Positions 16,405-24,671 of a DNA stretch of 42,954 nt are shown piece after piece. The translations under genes were made by a program, and so were the position numbers. Each line of letters opens with the position of its first letter. The stretch's first letter is position 1. Source of the stretch: Betaproteobacteria bacterium (GTDB lineage Bacteria > Pseudomonadota > Gammaproteobacteria > Burkholderiales > SG8-39); contig CANKMT010000045.1 in NCBI GenBank assembly GCA_947482825.1, positions 1 to 42,954 of the forward strand. The letters run 5' to 3'. Under the pieces are notes generated by a model. That model did not search any database. It was not told the origin of the DNA and saw nothing but the letters and a program-made list of their open reading frames with translations.

Positions 16405-17996
16405 TCACCACCTCCGGCATCACCATGCAGTACGGCGCCAAGCCGCTGTTTGAAAACGTCTCGGTCAAGTTCGGCGGCGGCAACCGTTACGGTCTCATCG
16501 GCGCCAACGGCAGCGGCAAGTCGACCTTCATGAAGATCCTCGGCGGCGAGCTCGAGCCCTCCTCGGGCAACGTTGCGATCGATTCCGGCGAGCGCATCGG
16601 GCGCCTGCGCCAGGACCAGTTCGCGTACGAGGATCAGCGGGTGATCGACGTCGTTCTCATGGGCCACGAGCAGATGTGGGCCGCGATGGCCGAGCGCGAC
16701 GCGATCTACGCCGATGCGGACGCGACCGAAGACGACTACATGAAAGCCGCCGAACTGGAAGAGAAGTTCGCCGGGTACGGCGGCTACGATTCGGAAGCCC
16801 GCGCAGGCGCGCTGCTGTTCGGCCTGGGAATCCCCGAGGAGCAGCACCGCGGCCCGATGAGCGCCGTTGCGCCCGGCTGGAAATTGCGCGTGCTGCTGGC
16901 GCAGGCCCTGTTTGCCGACCCGGACATCCTGCTGCTGGACGAGCCGACCAACAACCTCGACATCAATTCGATCCGCTGGCTCGAAGGGATCCTCGACCAG
17001 CGGCAGAGCACGATCATTATCATCTCGCACGACCGCCACTTCCTGAACAGCGTCTGCACGCACATGGCCGACCTCGACTACGGTGGCATCCGCGTGTACC
17101 CGGGCAGCTACGACGACTACATGCTCGCCTCCACGCAGGCGCGCCAGCAGGTGTTGAACGCGAACTCCAAGGCCAAGGAGCGCATTGCCGACCTGCAGGA
17201 CTTCGTGTCGCGCTTCTCGGCCAACAAGTCGAAGGCGCGCCAGGCCACCTCGCGCCAGAAACAGATCGAGAAACTGAAAGTTGAAGACGTCAAGCCTTCT
17301 TCGCGCCAGTACCCCTTCATCCGCTTCGACTACGACGAGAAGGAAAAGCTCCACCGCCACGCGGTCGAGGTGGAGAACCTCGCAAAAGGCTACGGCAAGC
17401 CGCTCTTCCATGCCTTCAACCTGATCATCGAGGCCGGCGAGAAGGTCGCCATCATCGGGCCGAACGGCATCGGCAAGACCACGCTCTTGCGCTGCCTGTG
17501 GGGAGACCTCAAGCCCGAAGCCGGCAAGATCCGCTGGACCGACAAGGCGCGGCCGGGCTACTGCGCGCAGGAGCACACCGCGGACTTCGCCGAGGACGCC
17601 ACCCTCACCGAATGGATGGGCCATTGGAAAGCCGCATCGGACGAGGACCAGATCGTGCGCAGCACGCTTGGACGGCTGCTCTTTTCAGGCGACGAGGTCG
17701 GCAAGTCGGTCAAGGTCGTGTCGGGCGGCGAGGAGCAACGGCTGGTGTTCGGCAAACTCATGCTGCAAAAGCACAATGTGCTGCTGATGGACGAGCCGAC
17801 CAACCACCTGGACATGGAATCGATCGAGTCGCTGAACACTTCGCTCGACAAGTTCAAGGGCACGCTGGTGTTCGTTTCGCACGACCGGGAGTTCGTTTCG
17901 TCGCTGGCCACGCGGATTATCGATATGAGGGTTGACGGCATCGTCGATTTTCGCGGAACCTACGACGAATACCTGCAGAGCCAAGGCGTAGGCTAG
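16401..17996 (+). CDS. ybiT: ABC-F family ATPase YbiT
   Basis: 531 residues from ATG 16401, almost the length of E. coli YbiT (530), and it matches it closely in the parts I remember, for example [20 protein letters not shown]. Two ABC domains: Walker [10 protein letters not shown] (about 35-43) with Walker [13 protein letters not shown], then Walker A2 GPNGIGKTT (about 353-361) with signature VSGGEEQRL and Walker B2 [12 protein letters not shown]. The linker (about 235-300) is the basic helical arm that enters the ribosomal E-site. ABC-F proteins act in translation, not transport. The longer upstream frame is a shadow of the EamA gene. Confidence 0.95.
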   Translation: MITTSGITMQYGAKPLFENVSVKFGGGNRYGLIGANGSGKSTFMKILGGELEPSSGNVAIDSGERIGRLRQDQFAYEDQRVIDVVLMGHEQMWAAMAERDAIYADADATEDDYMKAAELEEKFAGYGGYDSEARAGALLFGLGIPEEQHRGPMSAVAPGWKLRVLLAQALFADPDILLLDEPTNNLDINSIRWLEGILDQRQSTIIIISHDRHFLNSVCTHMADLDYGGIRVYPGSYDDYMLASTQARQQVLNANSKAKERIADLQDFVSRFSANKSKARQATSRQKQIEKLKVEDVKPSSRQYPFIRFDYDEKEKLHRHAVEVENLAKGYGKPLFHAFNLIIEAGEKVAIIGPNGIGKTTLLRCLWGDLKPEAGKIRWTDKARPGYCAQEHTADFAEDATLTEWMGHWKAASDEDQIVRSTLGRLLFSGDEVGKSVKVVSGGEEQRLVFGKLMLQKHNVLLMDEPTNHLDMESIESLNTSLDKFKGTLVFVSHDREFVSSLATRIIDMRVDGIVDFRGTYDEYLQSQGVG

Positions 17997-18010
17997 GTCA
18001 GGAGGGGGTA

Positions 18011-18034
18011 ACGGGGGAACCTTGGGTCCCCTGT
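18011..18034 (+). terminator. Hairpin after ybiT
   Basis: ACGGGGGAACC and GGGTCCCCTGT pair into a long stem with one G-T pair, one mismatch and a two-base loop, 15 bases after the ybiT stop. No U-run follows, so it may be a weak or Rho-assisted terminator or an mRNA end stabiliser ahead of the SDR gene. Confidence 0.4.
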
Positions 18035-18060
18035 TCCGCACATTCAGACAAGGAGCATTC

Positions 18061-18843
18061 ATGGATCTCGGAATTCGCGGCCGGACCGCATTGGTCACGG
18101 CCGGCAGCAAGGGCCTCGGAATGGGTTGCGCGATGTCGCTGGCGCGCGAAGGCGTGAGCCTCGTCATCACGGCGCGCGGCAAGGAAGCGCTCGAAGCAAC
18201 GGCGGAGGCGATCCGCAAGGCCACCGGCGCCAAGGTCACGACGGTCGCCGGCGACATCACGACGCCCGAAGGCCGCGCGGCGGCGCTGGCCGCATGCCCG
18301 GACCCGGACATCCTGGTCAACAACGCAGGCGGCCCGCCGCCGGGCGACTTCCGCGACTGGGACCGCGACACCTGGATCAAGGCGCTCGACGGCAACATGA
18401 TCACGCCGATCCTTCTCATGCGCGCTGTGGTCGACAAGATGATCGAGCGCAAGTTTGGCCGCATCATCAACATCACTTCAGGCGCGGTGAAGTTCCCGAT
18501 CCCGGAACTGGGCCTGTCGAACGGCGCGCGCACCGGCCTGACCGGGTTCGTCGCCGGGCTGTCGAGGAAAACGGTGCGCCACAACGTGACGATCAACGGC
18601 GTGCTGCCCGGCCCGTTCGAAACCGACCGCCTGCGCGCCAACTTCAAGTTCAACGCCGAGAAAACCGGCAAGAGCGAGGAAGAACTGCGCCGCGCCCGCG
18701 CCGAATCGAACCCGGCCGGACGCTTTGGCACGATCGAGGAATTCGGCGACGCCTGCGCCTACCTGTGCAGCGCGCAGGCCGGCTATATCACCGGGCAGAA
18801 CCTGTTGCTCGACGGCGGCGCCTATCCCGGCACGTTCGGCTAA
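18061..18843 (+). CDS. SDR-family oxidoreductase lacking the YxxxK pair
   Basis: 260 residues from ATG 18061, with AAGGAG before it. Rossmann fold: TAGSKGLG (13-20) binds the dinucleotide, GDIT (64-67) the adenine side and NNAG (87-90) stabilises the sheet. Ser140 in NITSGAV fits the catalytic Ser. The expected Tyr-x-x-x-Lys is replaced by Ser153-Asn-Gly-Ala-Arg157, so ordinary hydride-transfer chemistry is doubtful. The C-terminus (TGQNLLLDGGAYPG) is normal. It is followed 17 bases later by a TauD-type dioxygenase and then a Bug binding protein, so it probably belongs to a small catabolic operon. Database names such as 3-oxoacyl-ACP reductase would be over-interpretation. Confidence 0.85.
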   Translation: MDLGIRGRTALVTAGSKGLGMGCAMSLAREGVSLVITARGKEALEATAEAIRKATGAKVTTVAGDITTPEGRAAALAACPDPDILVNNAGGPPPGDFRDWDRDTWIKALDGNMITPILLMRAVVDKMIERKFGRIINITSGAVKFPIPELGLSNGARTGLTGFVAGLSRKTVRHNVTINGVLPGPFETDRLRANFKFNAEKTGKSEEELRRARAESNPAGRFGTIEEFGDACAYLCSAQAGYITGQNLLLDGGAYPGTFG

Positions 18844-18860
18844 CCTGTTCCGGAGGTCTC

Positions 18861-19943
18861 ATGGCCGCAGTCCTGAAGATCGAACCCTCGCCCCTGCCGC
18901 CCGGCCCGATCGGCGGCCCAGCGGCCTGGAAAGGCCCCGACATCGACACGAAGCGCGGCGAATGGATCTACGAATTCACCGCGGCCGACCGTGCGGAAAT
19001 CGATGCCGCGATCCGCGCACACTTTGCGGCCGGACGCGAAATGGGCGACATCACGCCGCAGACGTTCAGGCTCCCGGTCCTCGCCGGAAAAATCGCCAGG
19101 CTGCTCGACCAGGTGCAGCACGGCCGCGGATTCGTGCTGCTGCGCGGATTCGACGTGTCCACACGCAGCACGGCGGAGAGCGCCGTGGCGTATCTGGGCA
19201 TCGGCTCGCACTTCGGCTCGTTCCGTTCGCAGAACGCCAAGGGGCACCTGCTGGGCCACGTGTGCGACCTCGGCCTCGACATCAACAAGCCGACGACGCG
19301 CTACTACCAGACCAATCGCGAACTGGAGTACCACACCGACTCCTGCGATATCGTCGCGTTGCTCTGCCTCAAGACCTCGAAGTCCGGCGGCGAGAGCCGG
19401 CTGGTCAGCTCGGTCACGTTGCATGACGAAATCCAGCGCCGCCGCCCCGACTTGTGGCGGCTGCTCTTCAACCCGTTCCCGACCGACCGCCGCGGCGAAG
19501 TCCCGCCGGGGATGCTGCCCTGGTTCGAACTGCCGGTGTTCAACTGGCATGGGGGCGAGCTCTCGACGATTTATTCCGGCCAGTACGTCCGCTCCTCGCA
19601 GGTCAATTGCCCCGAGGCTCGCCGTCTCACGCCCGCTGAACACGAAGCCCTCGATTACCTCGATGCGCTCACCAACGACCCGGAGCTCAACCTCACCATG
19701 GAATTCCGGCCCGGCGACATGCAGTTCGTCCACAACCACCAGATCCTGCACAGCCGCACCGATTTCGAGGACTGGCCGGAGCTGGAAAAGCGGCGCCACC
19801 TGCTGCGACTTTGGCTTGCGCCGCGCGCCGCGCGCGAGCTACCGCCCGCGTACGCGCAGCGCTATGGCTCGATCGAGCCGGGTAATCGCGGTGGTATCGT
19901 CACCAAGGAAACCACTTTGAAGTTCGTCCTGGAGCCGCAATGA
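18861..19943 (+). CDS. TauD/TfdA-family Fe(II)/2-oxoglutarate-type dioxygenase
   Basis: 360 residues from ATG 18861 with GGAGG upstream; the longer frame is the SDR shadow. The metal-binding motif H158-x-D160 (LEYHTDSCDIVALLC) and the distal His297 (HNHQILHSR) form the facial triad, and Arg in RRHLLRLWLAP is placed to bind the co-substrate carboxylate. ILRGF-like strands (FVLLRGFDVS, 91-100) belong to the double-stranded beta-helix. Family members hydroxylate taurine, aryloxyacids, carnitine precursors and many others; nothing here names the substrate. The stop overlaps the next ATG (ATGA), so it is translated together with the Bug protein. Confidence 0.88.
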   Translation: MAAVLKIEPSPLPPGPIGGPAAWKGPDIDTKRGEWIYEFTAADRAEIDAAIRAHFAAGREMGDITPQTFRLPVLAGKIARLLDQVQHGRGFVLLRGFDVSTRSTAESAVAYLGIGSHFGSFRSQNAKGHLLGHVCDLGLDINKPTTRYYQTNRELEYHTDSCDIVALLCLKTSKSGGESRLVSSVTLHDEIQRRRPDLWRLLFNPFPTDRRGEVPPGMLPWFELPVFNWHGGELSTIYSGQYVRSSQVNCPEARRLTPAEHEALDYLDALTNDPELNLTMEFRPGDMQFVHNHQILHSRTDFEDWPELEKRRHLLRLWLAPRAARELPPAYAQRYGSIEPGNRGGIVTKETTLKFVLEPQ

Positions 19944-20947
19944 AAATGAAACCGCGCCAACCGCTATCGTTACTTCGCCGCAGACTCGTCGCAGCAGCAG
20001 GCGCGACCGTCGCGCTTGCCGCGACGCGCGCAGGATTCGCGCAATCGCAGGCATACCCGAACAAGCGCGTGCGCATCCTCGTCGGCTTCGCGCCCGGCGG
20101 CATCGTCGATACGCTGGCGCGCCTGCTGGCCGACCGTCTGACGAAAACCATGGGCCAACCGTTCGTGGTCGAGAATCGTCCCGGCGCCGGCGGCAACCTG
20201 GCCACGGGCCTGGTCGCCCGGGCCAAAGGCGATCCGTACACAATCATGCTCGGCAGCAGCGGCCCGCTCGCAGTGAGCCCGACCACCGAGGCGGACCTGG
20301 GCTTCGACCCGCTGGTCGACCTGATCCCGATCACAATCGTGGCAAAGACGCCTCTCGTTGTCGTGGTGCCGGCCGGCTCGCCGCACAAGGACCTGCAGTC
20401 GCTGATCCAGGCCATGAAGAAAGAATCGAAGGAAGTGCTCTACCCCACACCCGGCGTGGGCTCGCCGCAACTGCTCGCCCAGGAGGCTTTCCGCCAGCGC
20501 GTCGGATTTGCCGCGTCCCCGGTGCACTACACCGGCAGCGCACAGGCGGTGATGGCGGTGCTCGCCAACGAGTTCCCATTCACGATCGAGAACCCGCTCC
20601 TGACGCTCGGCCACATCAAGGCGGGCAAGCTCCGCGCACTGGCGGTTACCAGTCGGCAACGCGCGCCGCTGTTGCCTGACGTTCCCACGATGTCCGAATC
20701 CGGGCTCGACGGCTTCGAAGCGGGCGGCTGGTACGGGTTGGTCGCGCCGGCGGGGATCCCGCAGGACATCGTGAACCAGCTGCATGCGGAAACGGTGAAC
20801 GCCCTGAAGGAGCCGGAGTTTGCAAAGCGCATCGCCGACATGGCCTCGCCGAACATCACCAGCACGCCGCAGGAGTTCAAGGAGTTCATCGCAGCCGAGA
20901 CGCAGAAGTGGAAGTCGGTGCTGCTGGCCGCGAAGAAGCCTGGCTAG
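19940..20947 (+). CDS. Bug/TctC-family tripartite tricarboxylate transporter binding protein
   Basis: 335 residues. A Tat-like or long Sec signal (about 1-34) has twin arginine in LLRRRLVAAAGATVALAAT and cleavage near AGFAQ. The mature part starts YPNKRVRILVGFAPGGIVDTLARLLAD, the Bug signature. ENRPGAGGNLATG (about 75-87) and the carboxylate-binding loops follow, then the domain-closing helix (PQDIVNQLHAETVNAL). Bug proteins bind carboxylates or amides in the periplasm and are strongly expanded in Burkholderiales, often without their own TctAB membrane part, as here. It is the last gene of the SDR-TauD operon and suggests the ligand is the dioxygenase substrate or a relative. Confidence 0.92.
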   Translation: MKMKPRQPLSLLRRRLVAAAGATVALAATRAGFAQSQAYPNKRVRILVGFAPGGIVDTLARLLADRLTKTMGQPFVVENRPGAGGNLATGLVARAKGDPYTIMLGSSGPLAVSPTTEADLGFDPLVDLIPITIVAKTPLVVVVPAGSPHKDLQSLIQAMKKESKEVLYPTPGVGSPQLLAQEAFRQRVGFAASPVHYTGSAQAVMAVLANEFPFTIENPLLTLGHIKAGKLRALAVTSRQRAPLLPDVPTMSESGLDGFEAGGWYGLVAPAGIPQDIVNQLHAETVNALKEPEFAKRIADMASPNITSTPQEFKEFIAAETQKWKSVLLAAKKPG

Positions 20948-21000
20948 CCCTCGGTTATATCTATTCGCGATTTAGTGGGTTCTGCAATAGCTGCGCAGTT

Positions 21001-21025
21001 CACAGGCTCATCTGGTGAGCCTGTG
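21001..21025. repeat. Perfect 10-bp inverted repeat upstream of dinD
   Basis: CACAGGCTCA, five-base spacer TCTGG, TGAGCCTGTG. It sits 54 bases after the Bug stop and 65 before the dinD start. No U-run follows on either side, so it is either a Rho-type 3' end structure or an operator. It is not a LexA box: the half-sites read ACAG...CTGT, the reverse of CTGT...ACAG. Confidence 0.6.
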
Positions 21026-21089
21026 GGACGGCCAGAATGTCGCCGTTGGCGGGTGGCATACTGCCGAGCCGAAACTCCGGGGGCATGGC

Positions 21090-21983
21090 ATGCGTGAAAA
21101 TCAACTCCCAGCCCTTGGCGGAAAATCCTTCGAAGCGCTCAAGCAAACCAACCTGCACGACGCCGAATACTGGAGCGCGCGCGACCTGCAGCCGCTGCTC
21201 GGCTACAGTCAGTGGCGGCGCTTCGAACAGGCTATCGAGCGTGCGATAACCTCTTGCAAGCAATCGGGAAATGACCCGGACCACCATTTTGCCGGGGCCG
21301 GCAAGATGGTCGAACTCGGGTCGGGCAGCGCGCGCGAGGTGGCCGATTACCACCTCTCCCGCTTTGCCTGCTATCTCATCGCCCAGAACGGCGACCCGCG
21401 CAAGCCGGAAATCGCATCGGCGCAGAAATACTTCGCCGTCCAGGCACGGCGACAGGAACTATCCGACCAGGTAACGGCTGACATCGAGCGGCTGGAATTG
21501 CGTAAGCAGACGGGTGAGGAATTCAAGGCCCTGTCTGGCGCCGCTCAGCAGGCCGGTGTCCAGAATCAGATGTTCGGCGTGTTCCACGATGCCGGTTACA
21601 AAGGCCTTTACGGTGGCCTGAGCCGTGATGACATCAAGAGCCGCAAGCACATTCCGGCCAAAGACAATCTGATGGATCGCATGAATGCCACGGAATTGGC
21701 GGCCAATCAATTTCGCATGACCCAGACCCGTGACAAACTCGCCCGCGACAGTATTCACGACCAGCAACAAGCCATCCGTACGCATGAGCAGGTGGGCAAG
21801 GAGGTCAGGGATGCCATCAAGAGAATCGGCGGGACCCCGCCGGAAAGCATCCCTCCCGCGGAGCACATCAAGGATGTTGAAAAGCGGATCAAGACCGCAA
21901 CGCCCAAGCTGGAACTCGACGAGCGAGATGCGGGTGGGTTGTTGGGCGATGCCGGCGACAAGAAAAAGGGGGGCAAACCATGA
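21090..21983 (+). CDS. dinD: DNA damage-inducible protein D (DinD-like)
   Basis: 297 residues from ATG 21090; a frame opening at GTG 21015 lies inside the inverted repeat and is not favoured. FEALKQTNLHDAEYWSARDLQPLLGYSQWRRFEQAIERA (about 10-50) is the Bro-N/DinD start. FAGAGKMVELGSGSAREVADYHLSRFACYLIAQNGDPRKPEIA (about 68-110) and the KYFAVQARRQEL segment are diagnostic. In E. coli DinD is SOS-induced and inhibits RecA filaments. No canonical LexA box is visible in the 140 bases upstream. The C-terminal 60 residues are charged and variable. Its stop overlaps the ATG of a truncated DUF2130 gene, so it sits in a decaying accessory patch. Confidence 0.88.
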   Translation: MRENQLPALGGKSFEALKQTNLHDAEYWSARDLQPLLGYSQWRRFEQAIERAITSCKQSGNDPDHHFAGAGKMVELGSGSAREVADYHLSRFACYLIAQNGDPRKPEIASAQKYFAVQARRQELSDQVTADIERLELRKQTGEEFKALSGAAQQAGVQNQMFGVFHDAGYKGLYGGLSRDDIKSRKHIPAKDNLMDRMNATELAANQFRMTQTRDKLARDSIHDQQQAIRTHEQVGKEVRDAIKRIGGTPPESIPPAEHIKDVEKRIKTATPKLELDERDAGGLLGDAGDKKKGGKP

Positions 21984-22117
21984 CCGAACCGACCATCACT
22001 TGCCCCAACTGCAAGACCGAGATCAGTACCCAAACCTCACGGTTCGCCCGGGCCGCGAGGTGCGGCAGTCGCGTATTGGCATGCCGGCGGACGGTACACT
22101 GTAGTTGGTGCGGGTAG
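21980..22117 (+). pseudogene. 5' stub of a DUF2130 gene, truncated by a deletion
   Basis: The ATG overlaps the dinD stop. The first 15 codons, MTEPTITCPNCKTEI, are the zinc-knuckle-like start of DUF2130 proteins (normally several hundred residues, often beside dinD). After about base 22024 the similarity ends abruptly and the frame runs through unrelated sequence to a stop at 22117, giving 45 residues. The following sequence, read in another frame, is the tail of a DUF4258 protein. This is best explained by a deletion joining two genes. Confidence 0.6.
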
Positions 22118-22200
22118 TGGTGGACTCCGGACCTGACGCGGATACCGTGGTCACAGTCTATCGAACCAGCAAGATCGAAAAATACTGGAGCAGCCCATGA
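22025..22200 (+). pseudogene. 3' remnant of a DUF4258 gene with an internal stop
   Basis: In the frame ending at TGA 22200 the sequence reads NLTVRPGREVRQSRIGM, then a TAG at 22102-22104, then LVRVVVDSGPDADT and VYRTSKIEKYWSSP. The pattern (V-x-PGRE-x-x-QSR-I, L-x-RV-x-VD, V-x-T-x-YRTSKI-x-KYW) is the C-terminal half of DUF4258 proteins. The N-terminal half is missing and one in-frame stop interrupts it. Its TGA overlaps the ATG of the DUF2283 gene, as in intact DUF4258-DUF2283 pairs, which look like toxin-antitoxin modules. Confidence 0.55.
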
Positions 22201-22394
22201 AAGTGAACTACGACGCCAAGACGGATACCCTCACCGTAGTATTCCGCGACGTTCCAGTTGCCGAAAGTGACGAAGACAAACCGGGCGTGATCCTTGATTA
22301 CGATGCTGCCGGCAATATTGTCTCGATCGAAGTGCTTGATGCATCCAGGCGCGTGGAAGAGCCGCGTACGGTGACGCTCGAGACCGTAGGCTAG
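22197..22394 (+). CDS. DUF2283 domain protein
   Basis: 65 residues. The whole protein is the DUF2283 fold: MKVNYDAKTDTLTVVF with the D-x-x-x-D-x-L-x-V core, then VAESDEDKPGVILDYDAAGNIVSIEVLDAS. Function is unproven; the family is commonly encoded directly after DUF4258 and behaves like the antitoxin half of a pair by gene arrangement. Here the partner is broken, so this may be an orphan survivor. The ribosome site is the weak GGAGCAGCCC, and translation may depend on the upstream remnant. Confidence 0.85.
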   Translation: MKVNYDAKTDTLTVVFRDVPVAESDEDKPGVILDYDAAGNIVSIEVLDASRRVEEPRTVTLETVG

Positions 22395-22418
22395 GGCGAG
22401 CGACGGGAAGGCAGGGCG

Positions 22419-22634
22419 ATGATATTTAGCATTCAGGATCTGGCCTTAACGCGTGAGCGCGCTTCGCGACTGGAGCGATTGCTGGAGGCTCTGCGCAATA
22501 CAGCGAGGCGGGTGGAGTGGCCCGCGTTGAGTTCGGGCTATCGCCTGGAAATCGAGCGCATGCAGGGTGAATTACATGCTGGAACCCAAGGCCAGCAATC
22601 AGCTCAAAGATCCGGTCGTACGCGCGAAAAATGA
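22419..22634 (+). CDS. Small uncharacterised helical protein
   Basis: 71 residues with GGGAAGGCAGGG upstream of the ATG. One long amphipathic helix pattern (RERASRLERLLEALRNTARRVEWPALSS, then YRLEIERMQGELHA) is followed by a low-complexity, polar tail (TQGQQSAQRSGRTREK). I do not recognise a named family. The abrupt change after GELHA suggests that the original C-terminus was lost or frame-shifted, in keeping with the decayed DUF2130/DUF4258 neighbours. It lies 24 bases after the DUF2283 stop on the same strand. Confidence 0.45.
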   Translation: MIFSIQDLALTRERASRLERLLEALRNTARRVEWPALSSGYRLEIERMQGELHAGTQGQQSAQRSGRTREK

Positions 22635-22722
22635 GGTTGATAAATGTACTTGTAGCGATACGCGAACTGCCATTTTAGTCAAGCGGGGCGCGGACCTTTC
22701 GACATAAAAGTCTCGAATTACC

Positions 22723-23937
22723 CTACGCCGCCGCCGCACCCAGCTGCGGCTTTTCCTCCCGGATCGGCAGGTTGACCAGCGCCGCCAACGCAGCAAGCAC
22801 GATGTCCGCGTACCACATCCAGTTATAGCTGCCGGTCGAGTCGACCGCGACCCCCCCGAGCCAGGCGCCGAAGAAACCACCGACCTGGTGGCTGAAGAGG
22901 GTGAGGCCGAACAGCGTCGCCAAATACCTCGGGCCGAACAGCTTGCCCACCAGCCCGGCGGTCGGAGGCACGGTGGACAGCCACGTGAGCCCGAGAACGG
23001 CGGCGAACAGGTAGAACGTGAGGTCGGTCTTCGGCGCCATCAGGTAGAGCGCGATCGCAACCGAGCGCGAGCCGTACATCCACGCGAGGATGAACTTCAT
23101 CCGATGGGTCTGGCCCAGCCATCCGGCGCCGATGCTTCCCACGATGTTGGCCAGCCCGATGATCGCAAGCGATGCCGCCGACACCGAAGCCGGCAGCCCA
23201 CACAGCGCGACCTCGCTCGGCAGGTGCGTGACGAGGAAAGAAATGTGGAACCCGCAAGTGAAGAACCCTGCATGCAGGCACCAGTAGCTCGGGTTGCGGA
23301 AAGCAAAGCGCGTCTGCTCGCCTAGGGTGATCCCGCTCAAGGTCGGCGCGACCGCCGCAGCATGGGCAGCCCGGCTCTGGCGCAAAGGCAGGGCCAAGAG
23401 GATGGTGGTCAGCGTGGTGGCGGCCAGCGTCACCATCGCAATCACCCAACCAAACGCCGAAATCAACACCTGCGCGATCGGCGCGAAAACGAATTGCCCG
23501 AACGAGCCGCCGGCATTGATGAAGCCCGAGGCGAAAGAGCGCTTGTCGGCCGGGAGGCGCTGCGCCGCCGCGCCGAGAAGGATGGAGAAGCTGCCGGCGC
23601 CCGCGCCGGCCGCGGTCAGGATGCCCATCGAAAGGATCAGGCCGAAGCTCGAATCCATCCACGGCGTGATCGCCATCCCGAAGGCCATCAGCACCGCGCC
23701 GAATACGATGACCCTGAACGAACCCACGCGGTCGGCCAGCATGCCGAAGAGCGGTTGGGCCGCGCCCCACACGAACTGCCCCACGGCCAGCGCGAAGCTC
23801 ACCGTGACGATTCCCAGGCCGGTGCTCGAATTCAGCGGCGAGACGAACAGGCCCGTCGACTGGCGCACGCCCATCGTGACGGCGAGGATCGCCGCCGAAG
23901 AAAGCACCAGAGTCCAGAACGTGCGTTGCGCAGTCAT
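22723..23937 (-). CDS. Major facilitator superfamily transporter
   Basis: 404 residues from ATG 23937 with AAAAGG before it; the much longer frame upstream is the shadow of livF. Twelve membrane helices; the conserved loop-2 motif is seen as GMLADRVGSFRVI (about 70-82). The N-terminal half is rich in Gly in the manner of OFA/monocarboxylate-type carriers (MGVRQSTGLFVSPL). It follows livF by 26 bases in the same direction, so it is likely co-transcribed with the Liv importer and may move the same or a related organic acid. No substrate can be read from the sequence. Confidence 0.85.
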   Translation of the reverse strand: MTAQRTFWTLVLSSAAILAVTMGVRQSTGLFVSPLNSSTGLGIVTVSFALAVGQFVWGAAQPLFGMLADRVGSFRVIVFGAVLMAFGMAITPWMDSSFGLILSMGILTAAGAGAGSFSILLGAAAQRLPADKRSFASGFINAGGSFGQFVFAPIAQVLISAFGWVIAMVTLAATTLTTILLALPLRQSRAAHAAAVAPTLSGITLGEQTRFAFRNPSYWCLHAGFFTCGFHISFLVTHLPSEVALCGLPASVSAASLAIIGLANIVGSIGAGWLGQTHRMKFILAWMYGSRSVAIALYLMAPKTDLTFYLFAAVLGLTWLSTVPPTAGLVGKLFGPRYLATLFGLTLFSHQVGGFFGAWLGGVAVDSTGSYNWMWYADIVLAALAALVNLPIREEKPQLGAAAA

Positions 23938-23963
23938 TTGGGCCTTTTCCGAAACGCCGCAAT

Positions 23964-24671
23964 TTACACCGTTCCGAGATACGCGGTGCGAACCTCCTCT
24001 GAAGCGAGCACCTCCTTCGCGGAGCCACCCAGCACGACCCGCCCCCTTTCGACCACGTAGGCGAATTCCGCGATCGCAAGCGCCTTGGCGACGTTCTGCT
24101 CGACCAGCAGCACGGTGGTGCCGGAGTCGCGGATGCGAAGGACGATCTTCAGCAACTCCTCGATCATCTTCGGCGCAAGGCCGAGCGAAGGCTCGTCGAG
24201 CATCATCATCCGGGGCCGGTTCATTAGCGCTCGCCCGACGGCAAGCATCTGCTGCTCGCCCCCGCTCATCGTGCCGGCAAGCTGGTTGCGCCTTTCCGCC
24301 AGTTTCGGGAAGGCGGCGAGCACTTCGTCCAATCGCGCACTGCGCTCGCCGCGCGGCAGCAGCCACGCGCCTAGTTGCAGGGTTTCCAGCACGCTCATCT
24401 GCGCGAACAGCTGGCGGCCTTCAGGCACATGGCCCAGCCCGCGCCGGACGATGGAGGCAGGCGACCCCGACAGCCGCGCGCCGTCGAGTAGCACTTCGCC
24501 CTCGCGTGGGATCAGGCCTGACACGGCCTTGAGCAGCGTGGTCTTGCCGGCCCCGTTCGGCCCGACGATGACCGTCAGGCGCCCCGCTGCAGCTTCGATG
24601 TCGATGCCTTGCAACACAGCGATCGGGCCGTAGCCGGCGCTCAGGCCGCGAATGGAAAGCGCGGCGCTCAT
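23964..24671 (-). CDS. livF: LivF-type ABC transporter ATP-binding protein
   Basis: 235 residues, the standard LivF length. Walker A is GPNGAGKTT (about 38-46), Q-loop/LivF hallmark GHVPEGRQLFAQMSVLETL (about 85-103), signature TMSGGEQQMLAVGRAL (about 133-148), Walker B MMMLDEPSLGLAP and switch His replaced by Gln in LLVEQN as is usual in this family. It energises uptake of branched-chain amino acids or similar hydrophobic amino or organic acids together with LivG. Its ATG overlaps the livG stop by four bases. Confidence 0.93.
   Translation of the reverse strand: MSAALSIRGLSAGYGPIAVLQGIDIEAAAGRLTVIVGPNGAGKTTLLKAVSGLIPREGEVLLDGARLSGSPASIVRRGLGHVPEGRQLFAQMSVLETLQLGAWLLPRGERSARLDEVLAAFPKLAERRNQLAGTMSGGEQQMLAVGRALMNRPRMMMLDEPSLGLAPKMIEELLKIVLRIRDSGTTVLLVEQNVAKALAIAEFAYVVERGRVVLGGSAKEVLASEEVRTAYLGTV

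Noticed and set aside
16293..17624. 443-residue minus-strand frame inside ybiT
   Set aside because: It is the complementary shadow of an ABC-F gene matching E. coli YbiT along its whole length.
20948..21089. LexA (SOS) box for dinD
   Set aside because: No CTGT-N8-ACAG is present; the only palindrome has the half-sites in the opposite order.
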